NCBI GenBank assembly: GCA_023410575.1
Contig: JAEYPP010000086.1
Span: 1 to 64,000 of the forward strand
Direction of reading: 5' to 3'
From: Bacillota bacterium
GTDB taxonomy: Bacteria > Bacillota > Clostridia > Lachnospirales > Lachnospiraceae
Length of the DNA stretch: 64,000 nucleotides
Positions 1 through 7,944 of this stretch are shown here, one piece after another. Each line of letters opens with the position of its first letter. Within the stretch, counting starts at the first letter, position 1. The notes under the pieces were generated by a model. The model searched no databases, was not told the origin of the DNA, and saw only the letters and a list, made by a program, of their open reading frames with translations. The position numbers and the translations under genes are program-made.

Positions 1-160
1 TCCTTTGCTATTGTAGTGCGGTTTGAGACCCACACTCATTATAGCAAAGGAGTTTTCTTATGAAAACGCTAGAAGCCATTGGGGTCCACCAGCATAGCTG
101 GTGGTTTATTAAAGATTGCCCTACAAAAATATAACCAGCACTCAACTGAATGCTGGTTAT
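1..160 (+). ncRNA. run of consecutive hairpins, possible structured RNA or element end
   Basis: Four hairpins follow each other. Positions 1-11 pair perfectly with 41-51 (TCCTTTGCTAT / ATAGCAAAGGA) and enclose a second helix (AGTG/CACT plus GGT/ACC around TTGAG). Positions 52-57 pair with 62-67 (GTTTTC / GAAAAC). Positions 86-93 pair with 97-104 (CCACCAGC / GCTGGTGG), and 131-140 pair with 151-160. No open reading frame of useful size lies here. Such a chain suggests a structured RNA, or the right end of a transposon with its guide RNA scaffold, starting left of the window. I do not recognise the family, and the strand is a guess from the stem order. Confidence 0.35.
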
Positions 161-268
161 ACTATAACTATTAATTTAATTATTTTCAGTGTCTACTTGA
201 CAAGGGATGTACCAATGCAACAACCCCTTCATCTTATTATATTTAGTGAGTCAACTTAAATCTAGCAT

Positions 269-943
269 TTATTTCGCAATACCATACGTCTGGTTCACAT
301 CTTGAACATAGATAATTCCTTTTCCCGGTTCATCAATCTTTAGTTCCTCACGGATTGATGCGACAATTCCCTCGGTCATCTCAACTTCAGAAAGGATAAT
401 AACGATTTCTTTCTCTGGCTCGATATCCATGTGGAATACTTTACTTGTATCATGAATGCCAGCACCTCTTGCGTTTAAAATAGTACCACCCTTTGATCCT
501 GCTTTTCTTGCAGCATCAATCACATCCTCAGCATATCCTTTATCCACGATTGTTGTTATAACTTGATACATCGTTGTCTCTTCCTTTCCTTCTACTTCAG
601 ACCTATCATACATTTCATCCTTAGCTCCTATTGCAGTTCCAATTGATGTAGAAAATGCAATTCCATGATTTGGTTTGTAGAATTTGTATTCTTCATTGAG
701 TTTTTCCATTACCTGATAGACAATATTTTTTTCTGTAACCATATAAACTACTTCTTTTTGAATTTCAGAGAGTCCAAGGAAATCCCAGACTTTATTATTA
801 ACTGTACCCTTAGCTAATAATATTGTTCCTCCATGAACACCGTAGGATTGTGCTTTTTTTAACACTTTACTTCCCATACCAAAATTTACAATCAAACTTA
901 TTAATTCCAATTCCATACCTTCCGTTTTATTTTCCATCGTCAC
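269..943 (-). CDS. tandem PII-like regulator
   Basis: This 224-residue protein carries two PII-like (GlnB-fold) halves, about residues 10-108 and 124-220. Each half has the strand-turn signature GGTIL (GGTILLAKG and GGTILNARG) and ends in a hydrophobic strand (GIAFSTSIG and GIIYVQDV). PII proteins are trimeric signal sensors that bind adenine nucleotides and control transporters or enzymes. Its start overlaps the 3' end of the DUF1538 membrane gene by 17 bases, so the two are translationally linked, and the membrane protein is the natural target. The tandem form and the lack of a clear uridylylation loop mark it as a PII-like rather than a classical GlnB protein. The ligand is unknown. Confidence 0.8.
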   Translation of the reverse strand: MTMENKTEGMELELISLIVNFGMGSKVLKKAQSYGVHGGTILLAKGTVNNKVWDFLGLSEIQKEVVYMVTEKNIVYQVMEKLNEEYKFYKPNHGIAFSTSIGTAIGAKDEMYDRSEVEGKEETTMYQVITTIVDKGYAEDVIDAARKAGSKGGTILNARGAGIHDTSKVFHMDIEPEKEIVIILSEVEMTEGIVASIREELKIDEPGKGIIYVQDVNQTYGIAK

Positions 944-2417
944 TAAGCCCTACTTTCTTAGACTTGAATTTAAAGATTAACCCTAATATCTGTAACGCAA
1001 TAAGTGGAGCCATAGCCACCATTGCAATCATACCAAAGCCGTCAACTAACACATTCGCACCTTCGATTGCCTCTGCGGCGCCTTGTGCATATGCTAGAAT
1101 AAAAGTAGCTGTCATTGGTCCTGAAGCAACACCTCCAGAATCAAATGCAATACCAACAAATAATTTAGGTGCAAATAAAGTCATTCCAAGTGAAATCAAA
1201 TAACCTGGAAGCAAATATTGCCACAATTGCAATTCTGGTATCAGTATACGAATCATAGATAATGCGACTGACACACCAACACCAAGTGCTAAACTAATCA
1301 TTACAACTTTACGTTTTACATATCTACTTGTAACATCTTCTATTTGATGGGTTAATACATAAACCGCCGGTTCTGCAAGTATCGTTACTACACCAAGAAT
1401 AAATCCTATGATAACAACATAAACCTTGTTATCTAAGGAAGCTACGCTATGTCCAACCACAGTTCCTACTTCCATAAATCCAGCATTTACACCAACCAAA
1501 AATAACACTAACCCAATAAAAGTAAAAAGAACACCAAATAGTATTTTTCTTACCTCTCTTTTATGTAATTTTAGCTTAAAAAGTTGCGCAAATATAAATA
1601 TGATTAATACTGGTAATAAGGCAAGTGTGACCTCTCCTGCCAACTTAGGTAACTGTTTTAAAAAGGGAGCTAGAATAGAATTGGATACTGCTTCTTGTTC
1701 TAAACTACCTGAAATTTCATTTGTATTTTTAAGGATACTCATAATCATAACGGCAAGAATTGCACCTGTCGAAGCAATTGCAACTAAACCAAAGCTATCC
1801 TTTTCTGATGCTTTACTATCTTTCTTTAATTTTGATACACCCATAGCAAGTGCTAGAATAAAGGGAACTGTCAATGCACCTGTTGTAGCACCAGATGCAT
1901 CAAAAGAAATTGCCAAAAACTCACGTGATGTAAAAAGTGCAAAAGCAAAAATTATCCCATAAATTATCATTAATAACTTATATAATGGGAAATTATATAC
2001 GATTCTTACTAGACCGATGGCGAGCATAATTGCTATACCAAGCGAAACAACGAGAACAATACTACCTTTCGATATAAGGCCAGAGGAGACCGCATCCACC
2101 TGTCCTGCTAGAATATGCAAATCAGGTTCAGCAACCGATATAAAGAAGCCAAGTAATAATCCAGCGATACCTACAAACCAAAGCTTATTTGTCTTTGCGA
2201 TGGTTGCACCCATATGATTTCCAATCGGAGTAATGCCAGTATCAACTCCAACTAAAAATATGGTTAATCCTATAATGATGAGTGCTGCACCAATTAAAAA
2301 ACGAGTTAGCAACGGCGTCTCCAGTGGTGTTAGTGTAAAATGTAATATCAATACTATGATAGTGATTGGGAGAACAGAAGATATAACTTCCTTAAATTTT
2401 GTTATAAATACATTCAA
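927..2417 (-). CDS. duplicated DUF1538 membrane protein, putative cation transporter
   Basis: This polytopic membrane protein of 496 residues has two homologous halves. Each half contains an AEP motif in a transmembrane segment (near residues 96 and 345) and a later FD-x-x-G-x-x-x-G motif followed by FILA (near residues 172 and 427). This fits the DUF1538 family; from memory, two-subunit members (UmpAB) were reported as Na+/K+-proton antiporters, and here both halves are fused. Translation most likely starts at TTG (2415-2417), preceded by GGAAG eight bases upstream; an overlapping ATG is out of frame. The tandem PII-like gene follows with a 17-base overlap, suggesting nucleotide-responsive control of transport. 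Substrate is inference. Confidence 0.8.
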   Translation of the reverse strand: MNVFITKFKEVISSVLPITIIVLILHFTLTPLETPLLTRFLIGAALIIIGLTIFLVGVDTGITPIGNHMGATIAKTNKLWFVGIAGLLLGFFISVAEPDLHILAGQVDAVSSGLISKGSIVLVVSLGIAIMLAIGLVRIVYNFPLYKLLMIIYGIIFAFALFTSREFLAISFDASGATTGALTVPFILALAMGVSKLKKDSKASEKDSFGLVAIASTGAILAVMIMSILKNTNEISGSLEQEAVSNSILAPFLKQLPKLAGEVTLALLPVLIIFIFAQLFKLKLHKREVRKILFGVLFTFIGLVLFLVGVNAGFMEVGTVVGHSVASLDNKVYVVIIGFILGVVTILAEPAVYVLTHQIEDVTSRYVKRKVVMISLALGVGVSVALSMIRILIPELQLWQYLLPGYLISLGMTLFAPKLFVGIAFDSGGVASGPMTATFILAYAQGAAEAIEGANVLVDGFGMIAMVAMAPLIALQILGLIFKFKSKKVGLSDDGK

Positions 2418-2420
2418 ATA

Positions 2421-2513
2421 TTATTCTTCCTTTCTTATTTTATTTCCATCATGGTCAGTTTCTTTAACCACCTTATCTACGGCATTGAATCCTCCTTTCT
2501 TCTTATCCTTCAT
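2421..2513 (-). CDS. possible 30-residue leader peptide
   Basis: A short frame encodes a charged 30-residue peptide beginning MKDKKKGGFN and ending KIRKEE. It stops three bases before the TTG start of the DUF1538 gene, so it could be a translated leader or a small subunit. A weak purine tract (AGGTAGGG) lies before its ATG. No family is recognised and it has no membrane segment. It may simply be chance. Confidence 0.25.
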   Translation of the reverse strand: MKDKKKGGFNAVDKVVKETDHDGNKIRKEE

Positions 2514-2529
2514 ACACCCTACCTATAGA

Positions 2530-2547
2530 TTACCATATATGGTAACT
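2530..2547. promoter_or_regulatory. short palindrome upstream of the DUF1538 operon
   Basis: A perfect palindrome TTACCATATATGGTAA sits just upstream of the leader ORF and DUF1538 gene and downstream of the AraC-gene terminator. Its position fits an operator for a dimeric regulator. No regulator can be assigned. Confidence 0.25.
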
Positions 2548-2570
2548 CAAACGCAATGCATTAATTCTAA

Positions 2571-2612
2571 CAAAAATATCCATGCACTCATACTATCTAT
2601 CGTGCATGGATA
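2571..2612 (-). terminator. terminator after the AraC-family gene
   Basis: On the minus strand a 10-bp stem (TATCCATGCA / TGCATGGATA) is followed by ATTTTTG, the form of an intrinsic terminator. It lies about 65 bases after the AraC-family gene. Confidence 0.6.
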
Positions 2613-2678
2613 CGAAAGCTAAATATTAACCTTAAGTTCTTCTATAGGTTCATCCCAACTGAGCCTTAATTACTTTTC

Positions 2679-3560
2679 CTACGTTAGTGGTTTCACAGGA
2701 TATAATTCAATATATCCTCTCGTTCCAATAGGTTCTAACTGAATTCTTGGATTTTCCTTATCCCACTGATATCCAATCACAGAAGGATCATATTTCTTTG
2801 CACTTTTCTGCACTTCTACAATCGCCTCACAGTAATTCTCTTCACTAAATGTTTCTCCTTGAAACATTAGATATTTCGTAGCTGGCAAGGTAATCATATC
2901 AAAACCTTCTGGTATCACAACTTCAGAGTTTAGATCTACTTCTACTCCTTGAACATACTCTGATGTATCTGGTCTTCTGTACTTTTCTGGTAGCCACAAA
3001 CATACAGGCTCTTGATTACGGCTTGTCATGCTTAGTAGCATTCCCCATACCTCACATCCGACTTCACCACAATAAGCAAAATAATCCGTTGCTTTTTTCC
3101 CACGCTTAAGGATGACCCTACGTTCTGGTTTTTCAATTACTTGAAGAAACACATTTCTTACCTCTAACATTTCACACACATCCTTTCTTAACTCTCTAAA
3201 TTTGACGCCATACGGAGTAAACAGAGAAATCGGAATTGGTGAATCAGCATATTCCTTAGGATTACAACCAAACTCTTTGTGAAAGGCTCTCGTATAACCA
3301 TCCACACTACCAAATCCAAGTTCAAATGCCACCTGAGTAATTCTAACGTTATCATCACGTAGTAGAATTGCTGATTTGGACAAACGAAGTCTGCGAATAT
3401 ATTCAGCTGGACTAAAGCCTGTATATTCTTTAAATAATCTGTGAGAATGCCATGGTGAGAACATGGAAACCTCCGATAAGTCAGCAAGGGAAATTATATT
3501 TTCTAAATTAGTTTCAATGTAATCCTGCATTCTCTGAACCGCTAACACCTGTTCCTTCAT
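2679..3560 (-). CDS. AraC-family regulator with GyrI-like effector domain
   Basis: The 293-residue protein has an N-terminal AraC DNA-binding domain (two helix-turn-helix units, residues about 8-105, with the SPAEYIRRLRLSKS and GFGSVDGYTRAFHKEFG signatures). It is followed by a GyrI-like small-molecule-binding domain (about 130-290). Proteins of this layout activate multidrug or metabolite efflux genes when they bind a hydrophobic or cationic ligand. A strong ribosome site, AGGAGGTGAA, precedes the ATG. The gene sits downstream of an FtsX-type ABC exporter operon on the same strand but is separated from it by a large palindrome, so it is probably a separate transcription unit. The exporter is a possible but unproven target. 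Confidence 0.85.
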   Translation of the reverse strand: MKEQVLAVQRMQDYIETNLENIISLADLSEVSMFSPWHSHRLFKEYTGFSPAEYIRRLRLSKSAILLRDDNVRITQVAFELGFGSVDGYTRAFHKEFGCNPKEYADSPIPISLFTPYGVKFRELRKDVCEMLEVRNVFLQVIEKPERRVILKRGKKATDYFAYCGEVGCEVWGMLLSMTSRNQEPVCLWLPEKYRRPDTSEYVQGVEVDLNSEVVIPEGFDMITLPATKYLMFQGETFSEENYCEAIVEVQKSAKKYDPSVIGYQWDKENPRIQLEPIGTRGYIELYPVKPLT

Positions 3561-3631
3561 CCGTAGTTCACCTCCTAACGATTGATATTATATCTGAACA
3601 TCAAAAAAAAGCCTCGACTATTTTTGCTAAA

Positions 3632-3808
3632 ATGGGGCTGTCGCACTAGCTGAATATTGTATAAAAGAAGGAAGGGCGATGGTATTTTTCGTAGTGCCTT
3701 ACAAGTCCCCACACGCATTTTGTGGGGCTTGTTTCCAACGCGCTACAGCGAAAATATACCATCGCCCTTCATTCTTTATTCATACTTCCCTTAGTGCGAC
3801 AGCCCCAT
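3632..3808. repeat. large nested palindrome, family member 1
   Basis: Three sets of arms are nested. The outer 17-bp arms (ATGGGGCTGTCGCACTA and its exact complement) enclose arms GAAGGGCGATGGTAT / ATACCATCGCCCTTC, which enclose a hairpin with ACAAGTCCCC / GGGGCTTGT. The core around the innermost hairpin is shared with the element at 7388-7497, while the outer arms differ. The element sits at the 3' end of the ABC permease gene and probably acts as a transcription terminator or mRNA-stabilising hairpin. It has no coding capacity, consistent with a MITE-like or palindromic repeat family. Confidence 0.75.
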
Positions 3809-3819
3809 CTTCCTTAAAA

Positions 3820-6291
3820 CTATTCAACACTCTTAAGTGCCTCTACAGGTTCAATTTCATCTAAGGATCGATTAGTCATTAAATTTACTGCAAAAGCAAA
3901 GAAAAATGACACCACTACCGAAATAACATAACTAATTGGGTAAATGGATACTGCAAAATGAATGGACGGCATTTTTAAAACTAGGGTTAAGCCGTTACCG
4001 AGTAGAGTCCCTAGTGGTAAGCCTAATAAAATACCAATTCCCGTTAAAATCAAAGTTTCTTTATTGACATAGGAATGTACCTCCCTGTCATAAAAACCAA
4101 GTACCTTAATCGTAGCAAGTTCTCTCTCTCGTTCTGAGATATTGGTTGTGGATAACGTAAACAATACGGTAAATGCTAACCCTGCTGCCAAAATAATTAA
4201 TATATAGACAACCATATTAATCAGTGAAAAAGCGGTAGAGAATTCTTCTTTTAGACTTTCGGTACTTACGACAGAAATCACACCTTCTCTTTTTCCTAAT
4301 TCATCCGCGTACTGTACAGAATCAATATGATCTTTAAGGTTTATGAGTACACCATTTGGCAAAAATTCTCCAAATAGATTTTCATACGTTCTTTGTGTCA
4401 TATAAACCGTATTACCGAGATAATTCTTTACTAAATCCACTACATTTACTTTTGCTTGTTCTAAGTTTAGTGTTTGTAAATATACATAATCGTCTGCTCC
4501 GAATCCTAGCACCTTGCCTGCGTTTTGTGTTACAAGAATTCCATCATCCTCTAACGTGATTTTCTTATCGTTCGTACTCTCCAGATTAATATATGTTTCT
4601 AACGATTGACCTTCTGGTACTACAAATAACTGAACTTTAATTTCATCCTTATCTTCATTCATAATTGTTACCGAATCAATCTGTATATTAATAAAATCAT
4701 CGATTCTGTCATCTTCGAAAAGATAAGATAAAAACTTATTATTCTCTTCAGTTTTTGCTACTGACATTAAATCGTACTGATATGTCCTCTCATATTGTAA
4801 TGGTAACAGTTCTGTTACTGAATCCTTGATAACAAATCCACACAATACTAATGCAGTACAACCCATGATACCAGAGATTGTCATAAAGAGACGCTTTTTA
4901 TAACGGAATAAATTTCTTGCTGTCACCTTATTTAAAAAGGAAAGACGCTTCCAAACTGGTTTGATATGCTCTAAAATTACTCTAGAACCTATACGTGGGG
5001 CTTTGGGACGGATTAATGTTGCGGGCATCTGTTTTAATTCATGTCTACAAGATAATATCGTAGCAACTACGATTCCAAGGGTAAATAACAGCACTCCTCC
5101 AAGCCCATAAATCGCATTAAACTGTAGCTGATATTCTGGTAACTGATACATCACACCAAATACGATAAATATAATGCTAGGTAATACAATAAAGCCAAAG
5201 ATATTTCCAATAATACCACCGAAAATACAAGCAGCTAGTGCATACACTAGATATTTTCTTTGGATTTCTCGATTGCTAAATCCAAGTGATTTATAAGTTC
5301 CAATTAATCCTCGCTCTTCTTCAACTCTACGAGTAATCGTTGTCAAACTAATCAGTACTGCAACAACAAAGAAAATAATCGGAAATACAGTTCCTATTGT
5401 TTCAATACATTCTGCATCCGTTTGAATATTTGAATAACCACTTAATGAGCTACGATCTTGCACGTACCACCTTGGCATCTTAATCATCTCATCACTTACT
5501 TGTTCCTGCTTTGATAGCTGAGATAATTGAGCTTGTGCCTGAGTAATCATCTCCTCATATCGTGCTTGTTCACGTTCCCCTTTTAACTGGGATTCGATTG
5601 TTTTAATTACTTGACCTACATAATTCTCATATTCTTTGGAGAAAGTATTGAATTCCTTCCCTTCTTCAAGAATAAGATCGATTGCTGAATAAATTTGATG
5701 ATCGATTGCTTCCTCTAGGACAAAAAAAGTATAATCCGTCGTGGCAGTAGAACGGAAGGCTGCCGCCCCCTCATCACTATTGATATCCATTGCATCGATT
5801 ACAACTCCAGTAATGGTATAGGTGGTAGGATTTATATCTTCCATTATTATCGTATCACCAATTGCTTTTCCTGTTTTCGAAAGATATTTTTTTGTTACTA
5901 CAATCTCATCTTCTTTTTGTGGAAGTTTTCCCTCGAGTAGATAAGGACGGTTTATCCCATTTTCTTTGATTGTCTTTAACTCTACCGAACTTTTCTTGTC
6001 CCCTTCCTGGACATAGCTAATCTCACTATAATCACCTTCAACCCTTTGTACTCCTTCGATTTTTTTTAATCCTTCTAAGTCGTCATTAGTTAAACCTAAG
6101 GTCGAAACAACACGGATGTCAAATAAATCTTGTTGGTCAAAAAATTGATCTGCGGAATATCTTAAGTCTTGGCAAGCAGCTTTAATTCCAGTTAACATGG
6201 TAACTCCAAGTACTGTGATTAACAGAATGGAAAAAAATCGTTTTTTTTCCTTCATTATTGAACGCCAGATATCTTTCCTATAAGCCTTCAT
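3820..6291 (-). CDS. FtsX-family ABC transporter permease
   Basis: The 823-residue integral membrane protein has an N-terminal anchor (residues about 19-36), a large extracytoplasmic domain, three membrane segments around residues 300-410, a further anchor near 470, a second external domain and three C-terminal segments (about 690-815). This is the duplicated FtsX/MacB-like layout of exporters for peptides, lipoproteins or cell-wall signals, rather than a nutrient importer. A polar stretch (about 235-270) may form a coiled coil in the first external region. The ATPase gene lies 17 bases upstream on the same strand. The substrate cannot be told from sequence. Confidence 0.85.
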   Translation of the reverse strand: MKAYRKDIWRSIMKEKKRFFSILLITVLGVTMLTGIKAACQDLRYSADQFFDQQDLFDIRVVSTLGLTNDDLEGLKKIEGVQRVEGDYSEISYVQEGDKKSSVELKTIKENGINRPYLLEGKLPQKEDEIVVTKKYLSKTGKAIGDTIIMEDINPTTYTITGVVIDAMDINSDEGAAAFRSTATTDYTFFVLEEAIDHQIYSAIDLILEEGKEFNTFSKEYENYVGQVIKTIESQLKGEREQARYEEMITQAQAQLSQLSKQEQVSDEMIKMPRWYVQDRSSLSGYSNIQTDAECIETIGTVFPIIFFVVAVLISLTTITRRVEEERGLIGTYKSLGFSNREIQRKYLVYALAACIFGGIIGNIFGFIVLPSIIFIVFGVMYQLPEYQLQFNAIYGLGGVLLFTLGIVVATILSCRHELKQMPATLIRPKAPRIGSRVILEHIKPVWKRLSFLNKVTARNLFRYKKRLFMTISGIMGCTALVLCGFVIKDSVTELLPLQYERTYQYDLMSVAKTEENNKFLSYLFEDDRIDDFINIQIDSVTIMNEDKDEIKVQLFVVPEGQSLETYINLESTNDKKITLEDDGILVTQNAGKVLGFGADDYVYLQTLNLEQAKVNVVDLVKNYLGNTVYMTQRTYENLFGEFLPNGVLINLKDHIDSVQYADELGKREGVISVVSTESLKEEFSTAFSLINMVVYILIILAAGLAFTVLFTLSTTNISERERELATIKVLGFYDREVHSYVNKETLILTGIGILLGLPLGTLLGNGLTLVLKMPSIHFAVSIYPISYVISVVVSFFFAFAVNLMTNRSLDEIEPVEALKSVE

Positions 6292-6308
6292 AATTCACCC
6301 CTTTTAAC

Positions 6309-7010
6309 TTACCATTCAATCTCTGAAATTGGTGTTGGATTCTCATTACGTGTAATTTCGACTACTTTACCACTTTTAAATCGTATTAAACGGTCAGCCA
6401 TTGGCGCTAATGCAGAATTATGCGTAATAATCAACACCGTAATTTTTTCTTTTCTACAAGTATCTTGTAATAACTGCAAAATCTGTTTGCCTGTGTTATA
6501 ATCCAAAGCTCCAGTAGGTTCATCACAGAGTAAAAGTTTTGGGTTTTTCGCTAATGCTCTTGCAATCGAAACACGTTGCTGTTCCCCACCAGACAGCTGC
6601 GCTGGAAAATTATCTTTACGATCAGACAGTCCAACTTGATCTAAGACTTTAGAAACATCAAGAGCTTGTTTTGATACTTGTACTGCAAGCTCAACATTTT
6701 CCATCGCTGTTAAATTAGGTACTAGGTTGTAAAATTGAAATACAAACCCAATATCAGAGCGACGATAACCTACAAGTTTTTTCTGATCGTATTTTGTTAT
6801 TTCATTTCCATCTACAAAGATTTGTCCTGACGTTGGAACATCCATCCCACCTAATATATTAAGTGCAGTTGTTTTTCCAGCTCCTGAAGCCCCTAAAATA
6901 ACTGCTAATTCTCCCTGTTCTACGCTAAATGACGCCTCATCTAGCGCTTTAATCGAAATCTCACCTGTCTTGTATTCCATACTAACTTTATTAAACTCAA
7001 TATATGCCAT
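6309..7010 (-). CDS. ABC transporter ATPase, MacB/LolD type
   Basis: This 233-residue ATP-binding cassette has Walker A GASGAGKTT (residues 40-48), signature LSGGEQQR (about 139-146) and Walker B LLLCDEPTGALD, which is the hallmark of the MacB/LolD/FtsE subfamily that pairs with FtsX permeases. It is the first gene of a two-gene operon with the 823-residue permease. A good promoter (7059-7087) lies about 50 bases upstream of its start, so transcription should begin there. The ribosome site is AAAGGAG. Confidence 0.9.
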   Translation of the reverse strand: MAYIEFNKVSMEYKTGEISIKALDEASFSVEQGELAVILGASGAGKTTALNILGGMDVPTSGQIFVDGNEITKYDQKKLVGYRRSDIGFVFQFYNLVPNLTAMENVELAVQVSKQALDVSKVLDQVGLSDRKDNFPAQLSGGEQQRVSIARALAKNPKLLLCDEPTGALDYNTGKQILQLLQDTCRKEKITVLIITHNSALAPMADRLIRFKSGKVVEITRNENPTPISEIEW

Positions 7011-7058
7011 CTATCTATTACTCCTTTGATATCTTTTATACTCCAGTGAATAATTGCT

Positions 7059-7087
7059 AGTATACCCCAACTAAAATACTACATCAA
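7059..7087 (-). promoter_or_regulatory. promoter of the ABC exporter operon with overlapping repeat motif
   Basis: On the minus strand TTGATG (7082-7087) and TATACT (7059-7064) are separated by exactly 17 bases. The nine-base motif ATCAATCAA overlaps the -35 box (7083-7091) and recurs inverted at 7109-7117 and direct at 7239-7247, suggesting operator sites for a repressor or activator. Confidence 0.55.
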
Positions 7088-7214
7088 TCAACAAATGTTG
7101 CAATATTATTGATTGATTTAAACACAACATGTTGCCGTGTGATAATAATTCAAAGGAGGACTATACACTTTTTCTTATCATTTTTTGAAGAATAATGTCA
7201 AATACTTGCTTTCA

Positions 7215-7236
7215 TTATAATCAAATTTGATTATAA
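7215..7236. promoter_or_regulatory. 22-bp perfect palindrome
   Basis: The arms TTATAATCAAA / TTTGATTATAA form an uninterrupted palindrome about 150 bases upstream of the ABC operon promoter. It has the size expected for a TetR- or MarR-type operator. A MarR-family gene lies nearby at 7945-8454, but no link is shown. Confidence 0.35.
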
Positions 7237-7292
7237 AATCAATCAAATGAGTTTTATCATAATCTTCTTAAAACCACAAACAATTGATACCA

Positions 7293-7372
7293 TCACAAAC
7301 GCTCGATACCATTACAAAAGGGGTTGTTGCATAATGTGGTACATCCCTCGCAACTTTATTAGCGTTTGTGAT
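7293..7372. repeat. inverted repeat, outer part of palindrome cluster
   Basis: ATCACAAACGC and GCGTTTGTGAT (11 bp, perfect) flank a segment containing GGGGTTGTTGCAT and GGTACATCCC. The same two blocks occur in reverse orientation near 203-233 close to the window start. The 569 bases between 7011 and 7579 hold no gene, only this repeat, the operator-like motifs, the palindrome at 7388 and the terminator at 7527. Confidence 0.5.
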
Positions 7373-7387
7373 TTCATCTCCTATCCC

Positions 7388-7497
7388 GAAGAAAGAGTAC
7401 ACATGTATATTTTCGAAGGCCTTACAAGTCCCACACTCTCTTTGTGGACTTGTTTCCATCGCGCGCCGTAGAAAATATACATGTGTACTCTTTCTTC
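7388..7497. repeat. large nested palindrome, family member 2
   Basis: Perfect 27-bp arms (7388-7414 and 7471-7497) enclose a second hairpin, ACAAGTCC / GGACTTGT. The core from CCTTACAAGTCCC to TTGTTTCCA-CGCGC closely matches the palindrome at 3632-3808, but the long arms have unrelated sequence that still pairs. That pattern suggests a repeat family kept for its folded structure. It lies 3' of the small gene at 7580-7795. Confidence 0.75.
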
Positions 7498-7526
7498 TTC
7501 ATAGCAAAAAACCACAATCGCCTAGC

Positions 7527-7577
7527 AAACAAACAGGGTTGTTGCATTATGCAATAATGCAACAACCCTGTTTGTTT
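7527..7577 (-). terminator. strong hairpin terminator of the small gene
   Basis: A perfect 23-bp stem with a five-base loop (arms 7527-7549 and 7555-7577, containing CAGGGTTGTTGCA) begins three bases after the stop codon of the gene at 7580-7795. T-rich sequence is present in the 3' arm in either direction. Confidence 0.6.
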
Positions 7578-7579
7578 AA

Positions 7580-7795
7580 TTAAATTCCATTATGCTTTCC
7601 TTCTGATTTATAATCATCCCTTGCCCAATTTGGTGGATTGATTGGTCCTGCTTTTGCATTACCAGTTTTGGCAGCTCCTTGTATTTCAGGAACTTGTGTT
7701 TGAACATTCTTTGGACGATTCATCTTATGATGATTTTCAGTTCCATGATTTTTAGGATCATACGGACTGGGTCTTCTCATACCTGCTTTTGCCAT
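7580..7795 (-). CDS. small proline- and asparagine-rich protein, function unknown
   Basis: The ATG at 7793-7795 follows a strong ribosome site, AGGAGGAATTTTA, giving 71 residues; a longer reading to 7888 lacks any such site. The product is polar and low in hydrophobics, rich in Pro, Asn, His and Lys, begins MAKAGMRRPSPYDPKNHG and shows no membrane segment or known motif. It stands alone between a MarR-family gene and a strong terminator. I do not recognise it; the composition is like that of small stress or spore-associated proteins, but that is only an impression. Confidence 0.6.
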   Translation of the reverse strand: MAKAGMRRPSPYDPKNHGTENHHKMNRPKNVQTQVPEIQGAAKTGNAKAGPINPPNWARDDYKSEGKHNGI

Positions 7796-7944
7796 TAAAA
7801 TTCCTCCTGATATAGTTGATACTAAGAAAGAGTTCCAATCATTTTTTAAATGACTTAAGCATAGTATTTGTACCTTAAAAAGTTGCATACATGAAAGTTA
7901 TGTCATACACTTACATACATTAAAAATCATATTTCTTATGTGTA

